Of a DNA stretch of 64,000 nucleotides, positions 57,720 to 64,000 are shown piece by piece; the first letter of the stretch is position 1; each line of letters begins with the position of its first letter. The stretch covers positions 1,536,501 to 1,600,500 of the forward strand of contig QVRM01001369.1 in assembly GCA_003439945.1 (NCBI GenBank). Direction: 5' to 3'. The stretch comes from Dermanyssus gallinae (taxonomy: Eukaryota > Arthropoda > Arachnida > Mesostigmata > Dermanyssidae). The notes under the pieces are model-generated. The model had not been told where the DNA came from and searched no databases. It saw only the letters and a list, made by a program, of their open reading frames with translations. Made by a program: the position numbers and the translations under genes.

Positions 57720-58612
57720 CACACACACAGCTACGGCTAGACGCCGATGACTTCTTGTATAATGTGGCAATTTTTAATAAAGATATCTTTACTGTTATTA
57801 ATGGCAGCAGCGCAGCGGTAGGAACGCCGGAACCCGCATCGCAGTCGCATATAGTGGCTCAGTCGTCCTCATCGTCGTCGTCTTCGCCATCGTCACATGA
57901 CGGCATGACGCGTTTGTTGGAGCTTTGAGCTCTGGCCGGTCTCGAACGAGACTGTTTTCTCTCTCTCAACCTCTCTCTCCCTCTCTCTGTGTTTGATGTG
58001 AGTAACTGTGAGCCGTGGGGCATGGTGTGAAGCCGCAGTGCACACGCGTCCTCCTTCTCGTCCTCATCGTCGTCGTTGGCGTCGTGTCGCAGTTTGCGGC
58101 CATGCTCACAAACAGTGCAAATAAAGACATGCACAGAGTGTTGTTATTCGCGTGCAAACGAGGCACGTATGACTGATTCTCGATCTGAGACTGAGTCTCG
58201 TTGCTCCTCACTCCAGCTGAGTATGATTGTGTGTCTGCGTGCGCGTTGCCTGCTGAGCTTCGTGAAGAGGAAAAGGTCGACTGAGCAGGGCAGTGAGACT
58301 GAGTAAGAGACGAAGCAGCAGGCAGCAGCAGCAGCAGGGAGAAGCAAAGCAGGACTAGATCTAGAGAGCGAAAGAGAGAGAGACTAGCCAAAGTGAAGGC
58401 GCGAATCTGTCCTTGTTTGATGTAGAGAGGTCGTTGTCTCTCTGACGCCTGTCTGGCTTCCTACCGTATAGTCGGCTTTACCATGCGAACACATGCTTGG
58501 GAGAAACAGGCTGTGCGAGAACACGACCAACAACAGCGACAACAACAACAACAACGAACACATCAACGGAGTAGTTGTGTGTAATTTAAGTCTGTTTCTC
58601 ATTGCTGCCCGC

Positions 58613-58645
<33 letters not shown>

Positions 58646-59712
58646 TGCTCACTGACTTCACTTCTTCACCACCTCCTTCTCCTAATCGATAGGTCTCTCT
58701 CGTTTCTCTCGTCGCTTTTCTCTCTTTCGCACGTTGTTCAACATTGTGCGTTGGCGCTTCCCAAGCTGTTTCTCACTCATTCTGTGCCGGATTTGCCCAT
58801 GAAGTGCAAATAAGCTTCGGACGATTTACTTTCAATCGAGTGAGTGACTGAACGAATAGCTTTAACCGGACGACGACGACGACGATGATGATGATGATGA
58901 GCCTGACGATACTGTGTCGCAGCGGCAGCAAGCGTGCCGGTGGCTAATCGCAGCGACAGTGCAGCAGACAAGCGACCCAACCAACCAACGAACGAATGAA
59001 TGAACGCCCGCACGAGCAACCGCGACGTTTTGAAACTGCTCGCTGCGTCCCCCCACACCCCCCTCCCCCCGTTGTTGTCACTTGGCAAACTCTACCCTCT
59101 GGTCACCTCAATGGGGGAGGGGGGGAGGGGGCACGAGCGGTTTATGCCGCTGGCGCTTCTTCTCGCCTCGCGGGTCAGAGCAAAATTCATGTTGTGTGTC
59201 GACACACCGAGACGTGGCGCGACGCATCGCCACCCCCCCCCCCTCCCCATTGTGCAAATAATGAGCCGCTCTTCGGCACCGTACTTTGGGGGCGGTCCAA
59301 GCCTGCCTCAACGACAATAACGGCGCCCAACGTAGCCACAAAGCAGGATTCGTGGCTGTACTATACGGTACGGATTTGGCCGAATTACGCACTGCGTCAC
59401 GAACGACGCAGCCTGCTACACCTGTAACGGTTTTTACGGAGAGTTGGATGTGGAAATGATCGCACGAGGGAACCCTCGTACTTAGTTAGGTTTTTCAAAT
59501 GCCTAAACAGCCCCGCAATTAATGTTTTTGCTGGCTTTTAACTTTATTTAATTTACCCCGATGGTAAGATAAGGATACCCTCTATGCATTTAATTGATCG
59601 TTTCCGCAACAGTTGTGTTTAATATTTTATTGCGTTTCTCATGTATGTTAAGCACCCGGCCTTTTTTCATGCTGATGCCTTTTATCACGATCTTTGTTTA
59701 ATTCACGTTTTG

Positions 59713-59761
<49 letters not shown>

Positions 59762-62700
59762 CTGAATGTATTTTTTTGAGACTGTTATCTGAGTAGCTGT
59801 TAAACTCAGCCAAAATTCGATCTTGAGTCCTAATAATGTATCAAGTGCTAATGTCCGTGTGGTTAAGGTTCCTAAGTTATCGATATATTTGCTAGAGCAT
59901 CACACCTTTCTCAGTTTGTATACTTCTCGGACTCTCTCTGGCTCAGGTGACTGTTTATAATTGGTTTGTTTTTAGAACTGTGGTCACCCGTTTCTTGGGC
60001 TTTCTGGCAAAGCATTTGTTTGCTGATTAACTAGCTAAATCCGGAACTGATAATTTTGTCTAGTTGCTGATCGACTATCGTATCCTACAACACTCGGCAT
60101 AAAGCGATAGATTCTGATATGCATGACTTACTATGTTACAATATTATCTGAGGCGCGGAGTTTTGCTGGAAGGATACTGGCATACTAAAATACTGCTCTG
60201 CTCTCGATGGTATTGATTAGTGTTCAAATTATGACGATGTGTCTCTTTTCTGAGAACGATAGCTGCTCATGTAGTGCAGTGGTCCTTTCGAAACTCCACC
60301 ACAACTGTAAACTTAAGTACATAACATAATGTTGGCATAACTTAAACTGTCTTGGATTTTTGCTACAGCCGTTAAAAACAGTCCGGCGTTTTAATCATTG
60401 CAAAAATCTGTCATCATGTATGCAAACTGGTACCATGTCGACATCCGCCACATCGCAAAGTGTTACTGCCTTCTGGCTCAGCAATGAATGTTCTCTAAGA
60501 ACTAGCGGACCGGAGTGGTGCTCATAAGGAAGAAAAAAGAAAACGACAAGAAGAGGGAAAGAACTTGCGATTCAGACTGTGGTTTCCAGCTAAGTCGAAG
60601 CACCGTCGTTCGGCGCTACTGGCGGAGGATCTTTATACGTGTAATATAAAATATCACATAGAGAGTTTCCAGAGCAACTCAAGCCAAGCTAAGCGGCGGT
60701 TGTGTGCGTAATACTCCTACCAGCTCCTTCCTTCTTGCTGCCGATGCCTGAAGAAACTTCCTCGTTTCCCATGAGCCTGATCTTCCCCTTTTCATCCCAC
60801 AACACCTCTCTCTCGTGTCCCCTACTCCCACGGCTCGCTTGCCTCACCAATCGTCGTCTTCTCGTCTACACAGCTCTGGGCCTGCTCAGTGGGGTTCTGC
60901 GGCCGCGCCTTCAGACGGCGAAGGCAGGCAGGCAGGCAGCAGCAGCAGTGGTTTCTTAGAGTCTTCAAGCAGCATTAGCGCGATTCTAGGCGCGCTACCG
61001 CGTCTACGCATAGGTCTGTCTGTCTGTCCCCCTCTGTCGTCCCGCCGTGGTTCCACCCCTGTTTTCTCGACCCTTGCGTCTTGGTGGTGGTGGCGGTGGT
61101 GGCCGTCGTCTCCGTTCGCGTCCTGTAAAGCGAGGCTGCTGCTGCTGCGATCCGACAGAAGTGAGTCCGGCGACAACGGAAAGTCGGATGGCTGTAAGGA
61201 CGGGGGCTGTAGAAGAGGGCGGGACTGGAGTCTTGGAACCGACGGCCGACTGCAGTGGTGCTGCGAGTAGTCGTCGTAGTTGTAGTAGTAACCCACTGCG
61301 AAAATCCAATATCGTGCTCTCGCCGTCGCTGCCAACACTGCCCCCCGCCAGTGAGTCCGGTTCAAGCCCGCCGTCGCCCCTTTTTCCCTGCTTCGCGACT
61401 GCCTGCGCGCCTGGCCGTTGAAACTCCCGCCCGGGAGCATGTGCCGTCCTATATATCCAAAAGAGAGACGACCACCGCCACCACTGCTTCTCTCTGATCA
61501 TCCCCTTGCCCACGTTTCCCGCGCTCTATCATTCTTCCTCCACCCCCCACCCCCGACCCCCCAAGCCCATCCGCTGACCCTATCCCTATGAAGCCCACCC
61601 ATCCACACCACGTATAGCACCGTTAGCTCCATCAGCCAAGCAGGAGGGCAGCGGGAGCTCCAGAGACATGTGGACCGCGAGGAGGTTCATGCGAGTGAGC
61701 CTTTTGCCAGTATGCCCCCTTCCCTCCACCCCGCCGCTCCACCCACATCCCACACCACCGCCACTCCCATCACAGCAGCAGTAGTAGTAGCAGTTGTCGT
61801 AGAGTCACAAGCCAGTAGATCCTTCTTCCTCCTGCTGTTGCTTCCCCTTCTTCTATTTAAAACCACGGTAGAAGCAGAGGCAGCAGCAGCGCTACCACCA
61901 TACTTCTTACTACGACTACTGCTGCTGCTACGGCGACTACTTCTACTGCTGCTGGTCCCGCTACTGGCGCTTCCGTATTGCGCTTACAGAGCGCGATGGT
62001 CTTTGTCATCGTCGTCGTCGTCGTTGTCGTCACAGTCACAGCCACCGCGACTCTGATACTCGTCCGAGCCTATTGCCCACCACCAGCCCCACTTCTACTG
62101 GTGATGGTGACCTGCATTGTCAGTACGTTTCGGCATTCTAAGCGGCATTTGTGTTGTGGCGGTGGTGCTACCTGACTATGCCTCCATCGTGTCTACCCTG
62201 CGCCACGATGCGTTCCCGTGGCTGCTGCTGCTGCTGCTGCCGCCGCTACGGTGGGGGGGGGGGAGGGGTGGCCCAAGCTTCTATTCCGTATCCTGCCATC
62301 ACCACCACCACCACCACTTCTACCAGCGCCACTACTGCTGATATTGTTGCCCCTGTTGCTGTGGATGCTGCGATGACGGTGACTCTCAGCGGGGAGTCGT
62401 AGAGCTGCCGGAGCCGGACAGCCAGCGAGGAAAGAGCAGGAGGCAAGTCAGCGTTTGCCTCAGTCGAACGAACACAGACCAGACTCAGCAGTGTGGAGAC
62501 TTTGAGCTCACCTCTATCTATTCGGCGGCTCGGCTCAAAGGTCGTCCCACGCGCGTCTCGGTGTGACAACGACGACGACGACAACGGCGCCTCCGTGGCC
62601 GCCCACATCGGGCGACTCCCGCCCAGAGGAAGAGACGTGCCATGCTGGTTCTATCGGTGTCCCTAGGGCATATTGACTAACTGTTGCTTCGAGTTTGTCT

Positions 62701-64000
62701 TTCTCTGCCGGGTTTACCTGCCTCATCTTTCAGCTGGCTTTGCGCCGTTATCGTCAGGCGGTAGCCGCCTTAGCCACAGATCGTTCTAATCAACAATTGC
62801 TCGCGTACGGATAGAACGAGAGACAGAGGTAGAAGGCCCTGAGGTTACCCGAAGTACCGTGTTGTCTATCGAATACAAGTTCTCTCCTAAGAAGAAACTC
62901 CCACTGCGGACCGACTTCGGATGGCGAACACTTGAAATCAAATCGGCACGTAGTGATTCCGTTGACAGAATGACGAGGCAATTGATACTGTCGACGAGCT
63001 TATCGGGAACGGGGGTGCAGACTTTGCCCTAATGAAACCTATATGCCCATAAAGAACTAATCAAAGCGTTTTCTCGAGGTGTGCTCGATTTTGCTCTGTT
63101 ACGACAACATGAAATGAACAAATAGATGCGTTTTGGTTTATATTGTCTACTCACTGCTAATAATATGTCTATGCCTGGTCCACGTCGGATCACTAAAATA
63201 AACGCAAGCGGAAAGGTACAGATCAGCCTAAAAATGCGAGGGTCCCATGTAAAGATTTCCATTGTTTTTGTGTAGATGGCTATTCCCTCACTTACATCGA
63301 CTTCTATTTAGCTTACGTAATCCAGCTTGCAGTTTAGCTACGCAAGCACCTCTTAAGTTTTCTTAGAGGAGTAAGTTGGCGAAACTTACTTGTAAGCCGT
63401 CTGAAGGCAATATGGCACTAGGGCTTAGCGGACCTGACATCGCTGCACATTGAGGGCATTCCCGCCAGTCATGAGTTTTATTATATATCTGTGTACTGGT
63501 GTGATTTTGCACATATGTACATATTTGCATGTACAAATATAAATATTCTTCTTTGTGTGAGAAGGAGGTTTCTTAGAGCACCGTTGCAGGCAGTACACCT
63601 AAGTAGCGCGGACAGCAGGCGCCACAATGATTGCATCGGACATCAGCGTGCTTTGCTGACAATGTGATGATGGCTTCATCTGACTCTGAAGTGCACTTGC
63701 GTTGGCCTATGGCTGAGCTAGGCTCAAGGGGTACCAGCAACAACAACAGCAACAACAACAGCAGCAGTAGCTCCCTTCAAACGATGAAGAAGTCGCTGCC
63801 CTCGCGCTACACCCGCTTAGCAGGCTAACGAGCGACCCCCGGCGGTAGTTCTTCGCAATGTTGAAATGGGCCCACTCGACGCTGTGCAAGCCGCAAAACA
63901 AACAGGAGCGAAATGTCATTTATTGTTCTTCACGAAGGAGGAAGACGACAAGGATGAAGAGGCGAGGCTGATAGGATGACGACGCTCGGTCTACTGTCAA
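57720..64000. other. GC-rich and low-complexity region, no gene recognised
   Basis: Contains (TC)n near 58620-58645, (GAT/GAC)n around 58870-58900, C-rich runs at 59040-59260, (AT)n at 59714-59758, and CAG/GTT/CCA trinucleotide DNA at 60700-62700. Many frames on both strands are open here because of composition, not selection. In 59500-60650 and 62750-63600 I saw nothing structured. The region may hold the promoter or first exons of the LMX1-type gene, but no LIM1 exon could be defended. Confidence 0.4.

Noticed and set aside
63380..63480. Minus-strand stretch reading HDWRECPQCAAM, tested as the missing LIM1 exon
   Set aside because: Spacing from Trp to the Cys pair is one residue short and a key Cys is replaced by Met. 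The later CxxD part is missing. Chance resemblance.
63573..63758. Minus-strand Cys-rich frame (CNHCGACC)
   Set aside because: Two Cys pairs without the His and spacing of LIM or other zinc domains, and a Leu run at the start from repeats.
1..64000. CRISPR arrays, rRNA genes, operons, riboswitches
   Set aside because: None seen. The repeats are microsatellites and transposons in eukaryotic DNA.

Overview
The window is animal nuclear DNA. It has phase-consistent introns with GT/AG boundaries, very long introns, dense (AT)n microsatellites and many broken retrotransposons and mariner elements. No operon, rRNA or bacterial feature was seen. Two genes can be supported, both on the minus strand: the 5' part of a nose-resistant-to-fluoxetine (NRF) type acyltransferase gene, and the 3' part of an LMX1-type LIM-homeodomain gene. 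NRF-type proteins, mariner elements and R4/R1/R2-type LINEs together suggest an arthropod, perhaps a chelicerate such as a mite or tick. The organism is an inference, not read from a marker.

Layout: 0.8-2.4 kb holds a decayed R4-like LINE (plus strand) lying between (AT)n tracts. 2.88-18.54 kb is the NRF gene on the minus strand: exon 1 (18183-18537), a 15.1 kb intron and exon 2 (2879-3093). The acyltransferase domain itself would lie beyond the left edge. The intron holds microsatellites, a LINE fragment, a 78-nt hairpin and a duplicated 65-bp sequence. 19-32 kb is intergenic and rich in repeats: a SINE head, a 68-nt near-perfect hairpin, a solitary LINE tail inside (TA)n, a 5'-truncated R2/R4-like LINE inside (TA)n with an open endonuclease frame, and a CR1/Jockey-like LINE end. 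32.9-40.3 kb holds two mariners, an RT fragment, a tRNA-like SINE and another RT remnant. 41.1-42.1 kb is the 3' part of a younger LINE with a restriction-like endonuclease domain. 44.75-45.12 kb is a LINE 3' end sitting in the middle of a (TAA)n tract. 49.86-53.98 kb is the LMX1 gene (LIM2 exon, homeodomain exon, last exon). 54.8-64 kb, upstream of LMX1, holds an R1-like LINE piece and GC-rich trinucleotide-repeat DNA in which I found no further exon.

The most interesting pattern is that at least three LINE copies with restriction-like-endonuclease features sit exactly inside (TA)n or (TAA)n microsatellites, with two of the 3' tails shared between copies. This suggests microsatellite-targeted retrotransposition in a genome full of such targets. 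Two pre-miRNA-sized hairpins outside known transposons are the other leads.
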